A stretch of DNA of 64,000 nt from Solanum dulcamara (taxonomy: Eukaryota > Streptophyta > Magnoliopsida > Solanales > Solanaceae). Position 1 is the first letter of the stretch. Each line of letters starts with the position of its first letter. The position numbers and the translations under genes were made by a program. A model generated the notes under the pieces. That model was not told the DNA's origin. It worked only from the letters and a program-made list of their open reading frames with translations, and made no database searches. The stretch spans positions 75,941,257 through 76,005,256 of the forward strand of contig NC_077238.1 of assembly GCF_947179165.1 (NCBI RefSeq), in the 5' to 3' direction. Below are positions 46,001 to 57,195 of this stretch, in pieces.

Positions 46001-46500
46001 AAAGAGAATGAATTAAAAGATAGTCGATACATTAAAACTAGGTGTAAATTAGAATATATATACACATTATCAGTGCACAAAAGTTAAACTCGTCATTAAT
46101 TACTCTATCACATTTTATATTTTTTGTTGTGATTTTTGGACTACAGGCAGATTACTTGAAGGACATATTGTGGGAGCTTCATGCACATCCAGCAGTAAAT
46201 GGGATAATGTTTTGGTCACCATGGCAACCACAAGGATGTTTTAAAATGTGTTTAACTGATAATGATTTCAAGAATTTGCCTACTGGGGATGTTGTGGACA
46301 ATTTCATGAGGGAATTAAATCCTCAAGGATTAATTGGCACCACTAATCATAATGGTTATTTTGAGAATTCATTATATCATGGAGATTATGAAGTCATAAT
46401 CAAACATTCTGCAATTAAAGATGAGTCATTTACTCAAAAAATTAATGTAGCAAAAAGCAATAATAGTAGTACCCTAATGATATTGAAATTACCTGCTTAA
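43029..46500 (+). CDS. GH10 endo-1,4-beta-xylanase with CBM22-like module
   Basis: Eight exons by splice inspection: 43029-43098, 43189-43235, 43376-43598, 43997-44071, 44224-44312, 44424-44525, 44854-45630 and 46147-46500, giving about 578 aa. The ATG starts a signal peptide (KTFKRDNVLCHILLLSCYFL), so the enzyme should be secreted to the cell wall, where GH10 enzymes cut the xylan backbone. Residues about 45-195 form a carbohydrate-binding module (YNGGIAKNPEMNDGLNGW, TGWTIATSECWSMLKGGF, SVELWADSISIQPF). The GH10 barrel follows, with VFENEMKWW, GHNIVWEN, an acid/base Glu350 in WDVDNENMH and nucleophile Glu452 in WITELDV. Family members usually have WDVVNEN, so Val to Asp precedes the catalytic Asn-Glu pair. 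The second intron uses a GC donor (AAG|GCATGT). All other introns are GT-AG. The frame is open, so it is probably functional. The alternative is a recently impaired paralogue. Confidence 0.9.
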
Positions 46501-46513
46501 ATTATATTTGATG

Positions 46514-46519
46514 AATAAA
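46514..46519 (+). terminator. Poly(A) signal of GH10 gene
   Basis: AATAAA lies 14 bases after the stop codon, followed by a T-rich stretch. The position is close, but a second, less perfect signal may exist downstream. Confidence 0.5.
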
Positions 46520-46812
46520 ATTGTCCCTGAATTTTCATCTTGACTTGTTTCATAATTTTTCTCATTTTATTTTATTTTATTTAAATAATGTTATTTAGGG
46601 AAGATAGCTTGTGTGGAATTTTCGAGAATGCATATGGTACACGTCAAAAACATATTTAATCATGAATTAATTGACCCTTAAAAAGGAAAATGAAAAAACA
46701 AGGAATTTATACATCCAAATTAGTCATTCAGAAAAATAATTAACGTAAGTAATAATCTGCGTTTCATCAAATAAGTATTAAATTAAAATGAATACAAGGT
46801 GAAAGTTAGCAT

Positions 46813-47212
46813 GAGCCCGTTTGAATGGGCTTAAAAAAAGTAATTTTTATGTATGCAGTGCTTTTAGAACTTTGAAGTGCTGAAAGTTATTTTTATAAAT
46901 AAGCAGTTGAGTGTTTGGATAAAAGTGCTTATACCGAAGAAATGAGAAAAATAATGTGAATTTTAGGGTTAAAAGAATAAAAAGGGTAGTTTGAGAATTT
47001 AGTTAAAATATAAGGGATATAAAAGTAATTTCTATGGTCAAAGAAAATGGCTTTAATCACTTAGGAAAAAAAAGTTAGGAATCCTAGTTTTTCATTTTTG
47101 GCTGACTTTAAGAACTTTATGGCTTAAAGTTAGCATTATGCAAACACCACAATAAGCTAAAAAGGGCTTATAAGTTAGTTTGACCAACTTATAAGCCCAT
47201 CCAAACGGGCTC
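46813..47212. mobile_element. 400-bp MITE with near-perfect terminal inverted repeats
   Basis: Begins GAGCCCGTTTGAATGGGCTT and ends AAGCCCATCCAAACGGGCTC. CAT occurs immediately outside both ends (46810-46812, 47213-47215), consistent with a 3-bp TSD. No coding capacity. It lies about 300 bases downstream of the GH10 gene. Confidence 0.85.
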
Positions 47213-47215
47213 CAT

Positions 47216-48370
47216 GTTGTTTCTTTGATTCCGATAAATAGAACTTCATTAATCATTAAAAAGACGTAAATTCAAGGAAAATATATAAGTGATTCCTTTA
47301 AAGTTTTACAATTTTCATTTTGTTATTATTAGGGCTTGCACATATTAAACACTTCAACGTTAATAACGTCATCTAAAGTGTGTCTATTAAACTCTTATGA
47401 CTAATTAGAGCTTTCAATATGAGCGGCCCCAGCTCATACATGCTTTGAAACTTTACGGATTAGGTCGAACTGAATCATTATTTTGGCAGGCCAAAAAACA
47501 ATCAACCCAACTCATAACTATGTGAGCTACAGACTGCGCCGGGTCAGTCCACTTTTTTAAAATAATGTATCTTTTATAATTTAAATTATAATTTTAAAAT
47601 GTTAACATAAATATCAAAGACAATATTACATGTTATTTACTACTTGTTAACCAAGTCTTAAATTCATAAATAAAATAATATTAATGATGCTTATTAAGTT
47701 TGACTTCGAATAAAGATTTGGTTGTATGACTTCAATCTAAAATCATTATTATTTTATGTAAATATTTTGGATACAATCATATAAGAAAATATATTTAATA
47801 CTTGGATTTTTGAACTTTGTAATATTTATATGCATGATTTAAGACTTTAAGTTTAAACTTCTATTGTTATTTTTAGCATTCTATTTTATTTATTTATTTA
47901 TTTAGCTTACTGATCAGTCCAACCCACATTGCTCAAGCCCTACAGGCTAGTGGACTTATCCGATCCGAGCTAAAAAGTAATATTGTTAAGTGTGCTCCAA
48001 AATTTTTAGCCCAACCCCATTATATCCCAGGTTAGATCGGACTGGCTCAACAGGCCTAGCCGTTATTGATAGTTCTATGACTAATCAATCAAAAATAAAT
48101 AATGCATAAACTACACGGGCGATGATATGACAAATTCAAAAGAAAAAGATCGCTTGGCTTTTGAGTCCAGCTAATCCCTCACCCCCAAAAAAGAAAAACA
48201 CTTACTATATTATATAATAGCTATGAAAAGAAACTTAACTTGGTTAAGTAAAGTTGCTCTCTTTTTACAATATTTAAATAACATATGAAAAGGTTAAGAA
48301 AAGTGAAAAAGCATGGAATAGGCTGTACCCCTATTTAACTTTTATCTTATTTCCATTTCCTCAAATCTTT
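47216..48370. other. Intergenic region with a further repeat-like segment
   Basis: From about 47410 to 48065 the ends contain GGCCCCAGCTCATACATG, GCCGGGTCAGTCCACTTTTT and, at the other side, CTGATCAGTCCAACCCACAT and GACTGGCTCAACAGGCCTAG. These look like an AT-rich MITE-like repeat with GC-rich flanks. No gene. Confidence 0.4.
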
Positions 48371-48382
48371 TTGCATGGGAAT

Positions 48383-48392
48383 TATAAATATA
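48383..48392 (+). promoter_or_regulatory. TATA box of PDLP-like gene
   Basis: TATAAATATA lies about 130 bases upstream of the chosen start. It lies after the upstream in-frame ATG at 48371, which argues against using that ATG. Confidence 0.6.
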
Positions 48393-48511
48393 GAAATAAA
48401 ATAAAAAACTATAAACAAAACTTAAGAAGCAAGAACACAGCCTTTGCACTTGTGCTTAAATACTCTCAATCTCCACACAAATACATCTCTCTCTCTTTAT
48501 CAATTTCAAAC

Positions 48512-50349
48512 ATGGCCAAAAGACTCCATTTTCTTTTCACTCTTATAGCAATTACTTCCCTTTCTTTCTTCTCTCATTTCACTTTTTCGGATTCCTCCGT
48601 AGACGCTTTCGTCTACGGAGGCTGTTCACAATTAAAATACACACCAAATTCACCATACGAATCGAATCTCAACTCCCTTCTCACATCCCTAGTAAACTCA
48701 GCAACATATTCATCGTACAACAAATTTAGTATCATGGGCTCAACGAAACAAGACATTTTATACGGGGTTTACCAATGTCGCGGTGATCTATCGATGCCCG
48801 ATTGCGCAACTTGTGTAGCCAAAGCAGTGAGTTCAATTGGCCAACTTTGTTCACAAAATTGTGGTGGTGCATTACAATTACAAGGGTGTTTTGTCAAGTA
48901 TGACAACACTTCATTTCTTGGTGTTGAGGACAAAACTTGTGTGTTGAACAAATGTGGGCCATCTAATGGGCTTATTGATGGGGATTCTGTGGGCCGGGTT
49001 TTGACAAGTTTGAATGGGGCTGGTGGGCTTTTTAGAGTTGGTGGGTCATTAGATGTACATGGTGCAGCCCAATGTGTTGGTGATTTGAGTATGGGCCAAT
49101 GTCAAGATTGTTTATCGGAGGCGATCGGACGGCTAAAAAATGAGTGTGGCGGTGCGTCGTATGGGGATATGTTTTTGGGAAAATGTTATGCTAGATTTAC
49201 TACTAGTGGATCTCATTTTGAGTCCAAATCTAATCATGGTAAGAAAAATAAATAGTAATTTAATTTATATATACTAACAAATTAACAGAGTAAAAATTTC
49301 TACGCGATTAATATTATTTTATCTATCATGATAAGTCGACAACGTATTATTTTGTAAGTTTTGGATCACCAAATTAGCCTTATTCTAGACAGTAGCATAT
49401 TGTTGTAAGTTATTTTAAAATACTTCTTTTGTTTCACTTTATGTGATGCAGACATGCAGTTATTATTTAGAGTCAAAGGAATCATTTTTATCATAATTTT
49501 TTAAAATATATTTTTTAAATTTTTTGAAATTGTGAATTGTAGTACTTTTTATGTAATTTCTAAATATGTAAATTTTATTTTAAAATTTTAAAGGTTCAAT
49601 TCTATGTCCAGATTCACCCTGAAAATTAAATAATTTTACCCTTGTACTTGGAATTATCTCACGTAATAGCTAAAAGATATCTCTCTCTATATATATATAT
49701 TGACAATATATATACACGAAAATTCAAATTTATTGTTCCATTATGTAAATATGTAGATTATATAACAAATCATATGTAGATTATATAACAAATCTTTATG
49801 GCATATTTATTAATTGCAGGTTCTCATTTTGAGAATGAGAAGACATTCGCACTTATCATTGGATTATTAGCTGGTGTTGCTCTTCTCATCATTTTCTTAA
49901 CTTTTTTAAGAAGAATATTTGGACGAAATGGTAAGAACTCACATTTTTATCATCCTTTTTAAAAAATAAAAAATAAATTAATCATTTTTGAATATTATTC
50001 TCTTTTCAATTTCTAAAAGTGATTATAACAATTTTTCAGGTCCCCCCCCCCCTCCGGTTTTACTTTTAGATCCTGTTAAATTCATATACAATTGTTTGAT
50101 GTGTCATTTACGGAAATAGTGACGGATCAAAATTTTATAGCTAAATAATAAAAATCTCATTCTAATTTCATTTAATTATGAATTAACGATGAATTATAAA
50201 AAAAAAATTAACTAAAAGCTATTTAGCAACAAATTAATCGGAGATTACTGACAAATTTCGTAGCTAAATTCATATTTTCTAATAGAGATTTTTGATAATG
50301 ACTTTAATTGATTCTCTTTTTGTGTTTTTAACTTTTTGCAGGTAAATAA
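48512..50349 (+). CDS. Plasmodesmata-located protein-like, two DUF26 (Gnk2) domains and one membrane helix
   Basis: Three exons: 48512-49238, 49820-49930 and 50342-50349. The protein is 281 aa. The start MAKRLHFLFTLIAITSLSFF opens a signal peptide. An in-frame ATG at 48371 would bury it and lies upstream of the TATA box. Two extracellular DUF26 domains follow, each with C-x8-C-x2-C: CRGDLSMPDCATC and CVGDLSMGQCQDC. Exon 2 supplies the membrane helix ALIIGLLAGVALLIIFLTFL, then RRIFGRNG. Exon 3 adds only the last codons (GK and stop). This is the layout of PDLPs, type I membrane proteins that sit at plasmodesmata and adjust callose and cell-to-cell traffic. It lacks the kinase domain of related CRK receptors. 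If intron 1 were retained, the reading frame would end after HGKKNK and yield a secreted form without the helix. Confidence 0.9.
49425..49600. mobile_element. MITE remnant in intron 1 of PDLP-like gene
   Basis: CTTCTTTTGTTTCACTTTAT and the following TGTGATGCAG resemble the start of Stowaway-like nightshade repeats (CTCCGTTTCACTTTATGTG type). The other end is unclear. Confidence 0.35.
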
Positions 50350-50568
50350 AGAATATACATACATGATCAACGTCAACTTGCATTCTTTATTTGAAATGAG
50401 GACTATGAAAGAAAGATGACTTATAGAGATGTGTGCCATAAAGGAAAAAAATTGAAAAGGGAGGAAATGAACTTTAACAAAGTGACTTTGTCTAGAGATT
50501 TAAAAGAAATTGCATATGTTTTTGTGAAGTTTCATTTGGTTATGTTTTCATGTGAGGCATTTGATTAT

Positions 50569-50574
50569 AATAAA
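50569..50574 (+). terminator. Poly(A) signal of PDLP-like gene
   Basis: AATAAA about 220 bases after the stop codon in a T-rich context. Confidence 0.5.
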
Positions 50575-50989
50575 GTATTTTTTGTTTCATTATTTAAGCA
50601 ATAGCATAATTGAACGACATATCCTTTATCATTCATGAATGATTACACTAATCGGTAGAAGAGACGTCATATTTGAAACTTATAGATTTGAAATTTTAGT
50701 TCTTTTGTAAATAATTTAAATGTATTCATGAATGGATATTTTAAGATAAATCTAAAATTTGAATCAAAAGTTATAAAATTTTATTAAACTTGTAATTGAA
50801 ACTCTAGCTCTATCATACTAATCGATCTTGGAAACATTTTAATAGGAAGTTATGTGTTTTTGTTTTTCTCAAAAAGAAGGAGAAGAATTAGGCCAAGTTC
50901 TATTCTCTTTGATGAGTTTATTTGATGTGAATTTAGATTAGTTCAATAAAAAAATATTATTTTCAATTTCTAACAGTTGTTATACTCCA

Positions 50990-51235
50990 TCTATTTTAAT
51001 TTGTATGTCAATTTTTTCTTATTAATTTTTTTATAAAAAAAATGATACTTTTAATAATTAATACCCTCTTTAATTTTAATATTCACATGTTATAATTAAG
51101 ATCACAAGATTTAAATTATATTTTATTACGACATAATATAAATCTTTAGTTCAAAATTATAAAATTAAAATAATTTATGTTTTATATTTTAAATTTTGCG
51201 TCCAATAAAGATACATAAAATGAGCAAAGGGGGTA
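50990..51235. mobile_element. Stowaway-like MITE
   Basis: TATACTCCATCTATTTTAAT and TTGTATGTCA at the left resemble the plant Stowaway end CTCCNTCCGTTTCAATTTG. The right end has GCGTCCAATAAAGATACATA and AATGAGCAAAGGGG, partly inverse. It is AT-rich and non-coding, in the interval between the PDLP-like gene and the copia element. The rest of 50650-51700 holds nothing I recognise. Confidence 0.45.
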
Positions 51236-51702
51236 TTAAATATTCTAATTTGAATTGAAGACCAAATGAAGGAAAGAAAAGATTTATTTTAGTCCACATG
51301 TACCACTTTCTGCCCCTTGTTTTCACTATAATAGAAACATAATTAATTAGTCTACACTCCATAATTTGTCTCCAATGAATATTAGGACCACAAATATTGT
51401 CTGCCATATTTTATTATGGGATAAACCAATTTGAAAAATTAGGTGGCGTTTGATTTTCAAAAATGTTAAGAGGAGCTTTTCAAAGAAAAATGTTGGATTT
51501 GCGAATAAAATTTCCACAATAAATTTTTTTTAAAAAGAAGCTAAAAACGGATCAAATTACAGGCTTTTTGAAAAAAATAATAATATATATGCAGATTTTG
51601 ATTAATAGTAGATAATATTAGGTTAAGAGTATTTTTGAACGAACTTAATCTAATATATAGTTGATGTCAAAGCCTATGATTGGATGGGTGAGTACAGAGA
51701 TA

Positions 51703-51903
51703 GTATTGGGATTGGTTTATAACTATCTTTTTCCGTAAACAAAGTAGTAAGAAAGAAAGAGAGAAAGTTGTGTAGTATTATTTTTTTTTCTTCTATGTCA
51801 CTATTTTCCGTTCAAGACTTGGCTATATTTATAGCCACAAAAGGTTGCAATTTCAAAAGCAGCCTAGTGGTACATCCACTAACTAGTGCAAAGTTTCAAA
51901 ACA
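51703..51903 (-). mobile_element. Copia 3' LTR (outer end approximate)
   Basis: Matches 57036-57195 closely, starting at AACAAAGTAGTAAGAAAG. The outermost 40 bases differ from TGTTATGAAAGTAAATTAAA at the right LTR. Confidence 0.65.
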
Positions 51904-52147
51904 CTCCCCTTTGGATGTCCATGTGGAAAAAAAAACTTTACAAAAAAAAATTGTGCCTCGTTAAAACCTTACTAGAAGAAAAAAAAACAGTGGGTAAAAG
52001 CCTAGTGAAGGAAAATGAGTACACACATCTGATAATATGCCTTGAGTGTTGTCTCATTAAAAACCTTATCAGAAAAATTCAGTGGGACAAAATCTTGGCT
52101 AAGAAAAAAAGAGTACAGCGTGTATTTTGCTCCCCCTGATGAAAACA

Positions 52148-52742
52148 TCACTTAATATCTCGAAGACGATACATTCCAATTTTGTATCTCATTTTCTCAA
52201 AGGTTGAAGCTGGCAATGCTTTGGTGAATATATCTGTCAAATTGTCACTTGAACGAACTTGTTGGACATCTATTTCACCCTTCTTTTGAAGATCATGAGT
52301 GAAAAAGAATTTTGGTGAAATATATTTTGTTATGTCTCCTTTGATGTATCCTCCCTTCAGTTGAGCTATACATGCAGCATTGTCTTCATACAATATTGTT
52401 GGAACATCTCTTTTCAAAGAAAGACCACATGTTTCTTGAATGTGTTGAGTTATAGATCTTAAACTTAACTAAACACATTCTCGACTTGCTTCATGAATGG
52501 CTATTATTTCTGCATGATTTGAAGAAGTGGCAACCATAATTTGCTTTGTTGAACGTCATGATATAGCTGTACCACCACATGTAAATAAATAGCATGTCTG
52601 GATCGACCTTTATGAGGATCAGAAAAATATTCCGCATCTGCGTAATCAATTAATTGTGACGGGGATTCATTCGAGTAAAATAATCTCATATCAATGGTCC
52701 CTCGGAGGTATCTGAATATATGCTTAATTCCATTCCAGTGTC
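52148..52742 (-). pseudogene. Copia RNase H
   Basis: The right piece (52689-52504) reads LIDYADAEYFSDPHKGRSRH, with the first acidic residue. The left piece (52417-52148) has TILYEDNAACIAQLKGGYIK, SPKFFFTHDLQKKGEIDVQQ and RSSDNLTDIFTKALPASTFE, ending RYKIGMYRLRDIK at the natural stop. Frameshifts near 52450-52560 separate the pieces. It removes the RNA strand during replication in active elements. Confidence 0.85.
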
Positions 52743-52743
52743 T

Positions 52744-53840
52744 TCACGCTGGAGAAGAACTAAATCTTGCTAACAAGTTTATTGCGAAAGCTATATCTGA
52801 TCTAGAATTGTTGGTAAGATACATTAATGCACCAATTGCACTAAGATATGGTATTTCAGCACCAACAAGCTCTTTATCATTTTCATGAGGTCGAAATGGA
52901 TCTTTATTAATATCAAGAGATCTCACAACCATTGGGGTACTCAGTGGGTGTGTTTTATCCATGTAAAATCTTCTTAAAGTATTTTCTGTATATGTTGATT
53001 GATGGACAAATATCTCATTTGCAAAATGTTCAATTTGTAGACCAAGACAAAATTTTGTCTTTCCAGGGTCTTTCATTTCAAACTCCTTTTTCAGACATTT
53101 TACTGCCTTTGAAAGTTCTTCCGGAGTTCCAATAATATTTAAATCATCAACATATACTGCTATTATGCCAAATTCAGATCCACACCTTTTCATAAATACA
53201 CAAGGCCAAGTTGGATCATTTTTATATCCTTCTTTTAGCAAGTATTCGCTAAGACGATTATACCACATTCGCCCTGATTGTTTCAGCCCATATAAAGATT
53301 TTTGAAGTTTTATTAAATAATTTTCCCGAAAATCTTTATATATTTCAGGCATTTTAAATCCTTCAGGAATTTTCATAAAGATATCGTTATCCATAGAACC
53401 ATATAAATAGGTTGTAACGACATCCACCAGATGCATGCCAAATTTTTCATGAACTGCCAGATTTATAAGATACCTGAAAGTTATTGCACTCACCACAGGA
53501 GAATATTTTTCCATATAATCAATGTCGAGTCTTTGCGAAAATTCTTGTGCAACAAATCGTGTTTTATATTTGACGACTTCATTTTTCTCATTTCTTTTTC
53601 GCACAAAGACCCATTTGTACTCCACTGCTTTTATACCTTTAGGCATTCGGACTATCGGTCCGAAAAGTTCGCATTTTTCAAGCGAAGCTAATTCAACTTG
53701 AATTGCATCTTTCCATTTTGGCCAATCATTCCTCTGTCTACATTCATCGACAGATTTTGATTCAAGATCCTCGTTTTGTTGCATTATTTCCATAGCAACA
53801 TAATAAGCAAAGCTATTGTCGACAATTACATTATTTTGGT
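52744..53840 (-). pseudogene. Copia reverse transcriptase
   Basis: A long open piece of 349 residues: NDWPKWKDAIQVELASLEKC, VFVRKRNEKNEVVKYKTRFV, AQEFSQRLDIDYMEKYSPVV, KLQKSLYGLKQSGRMWYNRL and the catalytic VYVDDLNIIGT. RRFYMDKTHPLSTPMVVRSL and SNNSRSDIAFAINLLARFSS-like segments follow. The active-site YVDD is intact. This is the best preserved domain of the element, yet it is cut off from integrase by stops near 53800-54360. Confidence 0.9.
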
Positions 53841-55312
53841 TTCATATTTTTCCTGATGTGACATAATTTATTAAAATTTCTTTATCATTTTCAGGCGCCT
53901 TAACCTTTTCCAAGATTTTATCAATTGTTATGTCTCCTCGCTCTTCTTGAGCTGGTTCCGTCATATCATGACTATCTTGATTATTTGCTCCTTTTATTTT
54001 TCGAGGATTTTTATTTTTGTAACCAATTGGTCTACCACGTTTTAAAAGTGGTTTAGACTCATTTGCATTATTTAATTATCCTACTGGGACATCAACTCGA
54101 ATTGGAGCATTAGTAGCTGGGATATGAGATTTAGTAACTCTTGATAGGTCAGTAAATGCATCTGACAGTTGATTTGCAATGTTTTGTAAATGAATTATCT
54201 TTTGAATTTCCAGTTCACATTTATTTGTACGAGGATCTAAATGAGATAGTGATAATGCATTTCAATCTATTTCTTTTTTCATGTGCTTATTTTCTCCCCA
54301 TAATGCTGGATATACTGATTCATCAAAATGACAATCAACAAATCTTGCGGTAAATAAATCTCTAGTCATTTAAATATTTTATAATAGAAGGAGATTCATA
54401 CCTAACATATATCCACAATCTTCTTTGGGGTTCCATTTTTGTGCGTTGTGGTGGAGCAATCGGAACATATACTGCACACCCAAATATTCTAAGATGGAAA
54501 ATGTTCGGCTCCTGACCAAAAGTTAAGTGTAATAGGGAGAATTTATGATAACTTGTGGGTCTGATCCGCACAAGACTTGTTGCATGCAAAATAGCATGAC
54601 CCCATAATGAAATGAAAAATTTTGTTCTCATAAGCATTGGTCTAGCAATTAATTGAAGACGTTTAATTAATGATTCTGCTAGACCATTTTGAGTATGAAC
54701 ATGAGCAACAGGATGCTCAACTGTTATCCCAGTGGACAAACAATAATCATTAAATGCATGAGATGTGAACTCACCAGCATTATCAAGACGAATTGTATTT
54801 ATTGCATAATCTGAAAATTGTGCTCTTAACTTAATTATTTGAGCAAGTAATCTCGCAAATGTCATGTTACGAGTTGATAATAAGCATACATGTGACCATC
54901 TTGTAGATGCATCTATTAAAACCATATAATATCTAAATGGTCCACATGATGGGTGAATGGGCCGACATATATCACCATGTATACGTTCCAGAAATGTTGG
55001 GAATTCAATGTCCACTTTGAATACTGATGGTCTAGTAATCAATTTGCCTTGAGAACATGCAGCACAAGAGAATTCTTTAAATTGAAGAATCTTTTGGCTC
55101 TTCAAAGAGTGTCCATGTGAACTCTCAATTATTTTGCGCATCATATTAGAATCGGGATGACCCAATCGGTCATGCCAAATAATAAAATCATTTGAGTTAG
55201 TAAACTTTTGGTTTACTATGACATGTGTTTCAACCATGCTAATACTTGTGAAGTATAAGCCGGATGAAAGAGCGGGTAACTTTTCAAGTATAAACTTTTT
55301 GCCCGACATCAT
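53841..55312 (-). pseudogene. Copia integrase and C-terminal linker
   Basis: The open piece 55312-54362 has the zinc-binding region (HDRLGHPDSNMMRKIIESSH, FSCAACSQGKLITRPS) and the core (DASTRWSHVCLLSTRNM, RLDNAGEFTSHAFNDYCLST, HTQNGLAESLIKRLQLIARP), so H-H-C-C and D-D-E residues are all present. From 54360 to 53841 the variable linker is disrupted by several stops. Confidence 0.9.
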
Positions 55313-55372
55313 TGTAGTAATGTAAAGATATTCATTTTTTTCATCATTTGTAGTCTCAATATGATAATTATT

Positions 55373-55620
55373 TTAACGAATGTCTTTGAAACTTAATAAG
55401 TTTCTTTGAGACTTACTACAATATAATGCTTCATTAATTGTTAAATTTGTTCCCCCGACAAGTACAACTTTAGCTTTTTCGGATCCTTCAATTAATCTTG
55501 TACTATCAGATATTGTATTAATAGTAGCTTCTTTCATAATTAAATAAAAGAAATATTTCTTATCTTTTAAAATAGTGTGTGTTGTGGCACTATCAATAAG
55601 ACACATATCATCATAATTGA
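55373..55620 (-). pseudogene. Copia aspartic protease
   Basis: CLIDSATTHTILKDKKYF carries the copia protease signature D-S-A-T-T-H-T-I. VVLVGGTNLTINEALYCSKS and QRNLLSFKDIR follow. It is joined to integrase by about 60 bases with a stop. Confidence 0.85.
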
Positions 55621-55799
55621 TTTTGAATCCAACTGATGACTGGAATTTTCATATTCTTCATAAATAAAAAATACATTATAAGAACGTGAAAAACTAACAA
55701 CATAAAAACTTTAAGGAATTACACTGTCTTAAGATACATTTTTAAAAAGTACAACATAATATCAAACACAATAAGAAAACAGTAACTAATTTTATAAGA

Positions 55800-56871
55800 T
55801 TTATCCCCAGTTAGATGATCAATTCTTCAATCAATATTCATAAAGTCTTCAGCTTCCAAATGAGTAATATTTGGTAGATCTCTGAAATCATCATCTTTAT
55901 AAGCAATATTTGCCTCAATATTTTCATGTCTATTTGAGGGGGTTGCTTCATCATCATTATTTTGAAAAATCAAGTTTGTCTCCATATCATTATCTCTTCT
56001 TTTGAGAGAGGCTTGATAAAGTTTCACAAAATGATCGGGCGTACGACATTCACATGCCCGATGACCCTTCATACCACACCGGTGACAAATATTGGATTTA
56101 CCTCTGGAAGAATTATTTTGAGGTACTTTATTGTTCTCATGATTATTTTCAACATGATGACGATAATTGATTCATCCTCTACCACATCCTCGCCCACGTC
56201 CACGACCACGACCACGGACACGGCCGCGATAATTATTTTATCTTGATTCAGACTGATTATATGCTGCTACAACATTCGCTTCAAGGAATGGAGCAGATCT
56301 AGTGGGACGAGCTTCATGATTTTTCATAAGAAAAGTATTATTTTGCTCAGCCACAAGTAAGCATGTAATTAATTCAGAATACTTCTTAAATCCTTTTTCA
56401 CGATATTGTTGTTGTAACAACACATTTAAAACGTGAAAAGTGGAAAGAGTTTCTCAAGTAAGTCATCATCAGTGATAGAATCTCCACATAATTTTAACAT
56501 AGAACTTACCGTGTGGATAGCAGAATTATACTCTATCACAGTTTTAAAATCTTGAAAGCGAAGGTGAATCCAGTCATATCGGGCTTTTGGTAACACCATA
56601 AATTTTAGGTAGTGATACCGATCCTTCAAATTAGTCCATAATTCAAGAGAGTCTTTCACAGTTAAATATTCAGTTTTAATCCTTCATGAATATGATGACG
56701 GAGAAAAATCATGGCATTTGCTTTATCTTGGTTTGATGCATTATTATTTTGTTTAATAGTATCACCAAGACCTTTAGCGTCAAGGTGAATTTAAGCGTCA
56801 AGGATCCATGATAAATAATTTTTTCCAAAAATGTCAAGTGCCGCAAATTCAAGTTTTGATAAATTTGACAT
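55800..56871 (-). pseudogene. Copia gag
   Basis: Starts at ATG 56871 on the minus strand (MSNLSKLEFAALD). DSLELWTNLKDRYHYLKFMV and LPKARYDWIHLRFQDFKTVI follow, then LLQQQYREKGFKKYSELITC and AEQNNTFLMKNHEARPTRSA. A Gly/Arg-rich tract is encoded near 56170-56235. The zinc knuckle CHRCGMKGHRACEC (about 56040-56090) binds RNA. Small frameshifts near 56430 and 56660-56710 break the frame. Confidence 0.85.
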
Positions 56872-56994
56872 GATAAAACTGAGATAGAAATTAATTTTAG
56901 AAATAGAAAAGACAACTAAAATAAAATTTTTTAATAAATATACCTGATATAAAAATTAATTTATCTGGAAAAATAGAACTTCGTGCTGATAACG

Positions 56995-57195
56995 TGTTAT
57001 GAAAGTAAATTAAATTGGCAAGATAAGGAAAACAAAGTCGGAAGAAAGAAAGAGAGAAAGTTGTGTAGTATTGTTTTTTTTCTTCTATGTCACTATTTTC
57101 CGTTCAAGACTTGGCTATATTTATAGCCACAAAAGGTCACAATTTCAAAAGCAGCCTAGTGGTACATCCACTAACTAGTGCAAAGTTTCAAAACA
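56995..57195 (-). mobile_element. Copia 5' LTR
   Basis: TGTTATGAAAG to GTTTCAAAACA, 201 bp. The plus-strand sequence immediately left of it (TTCGTGCTGATAACG) is the primer-site region of the element. Confidence 0.75.

Larger units (their letters stand above)
51703..57195 (-). mobile_element. Ty1/copia retrotransposon, decayed
   Basis: The LTRs are about 200 bp (left to 51903, right 56995-57195) and share AAGAAAGAAAGAGAGAAAGT through CTAACTAGTGCAAAGTTTCA. On the minus strand the order is gag, protease, integrase, RT, RNase H, which is diagnostic of copia. The minus strand next to the right LTR reads CACGTTATCAGCACGAAG, the usual start of the internal region in this type. A CTCCCCTTT tract borders the left LTR. 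The outer end of the left LTR is unclear and no TSD could be shown. Confidence 0.85.

Noticed and set aside
48371..48511. Upstream in-frame ATG giving a 47-residue longer PDLP-like protein
   Set aside because: It would place the signal peptide internally, and it lies upstream of the likely TATA box at 48383.
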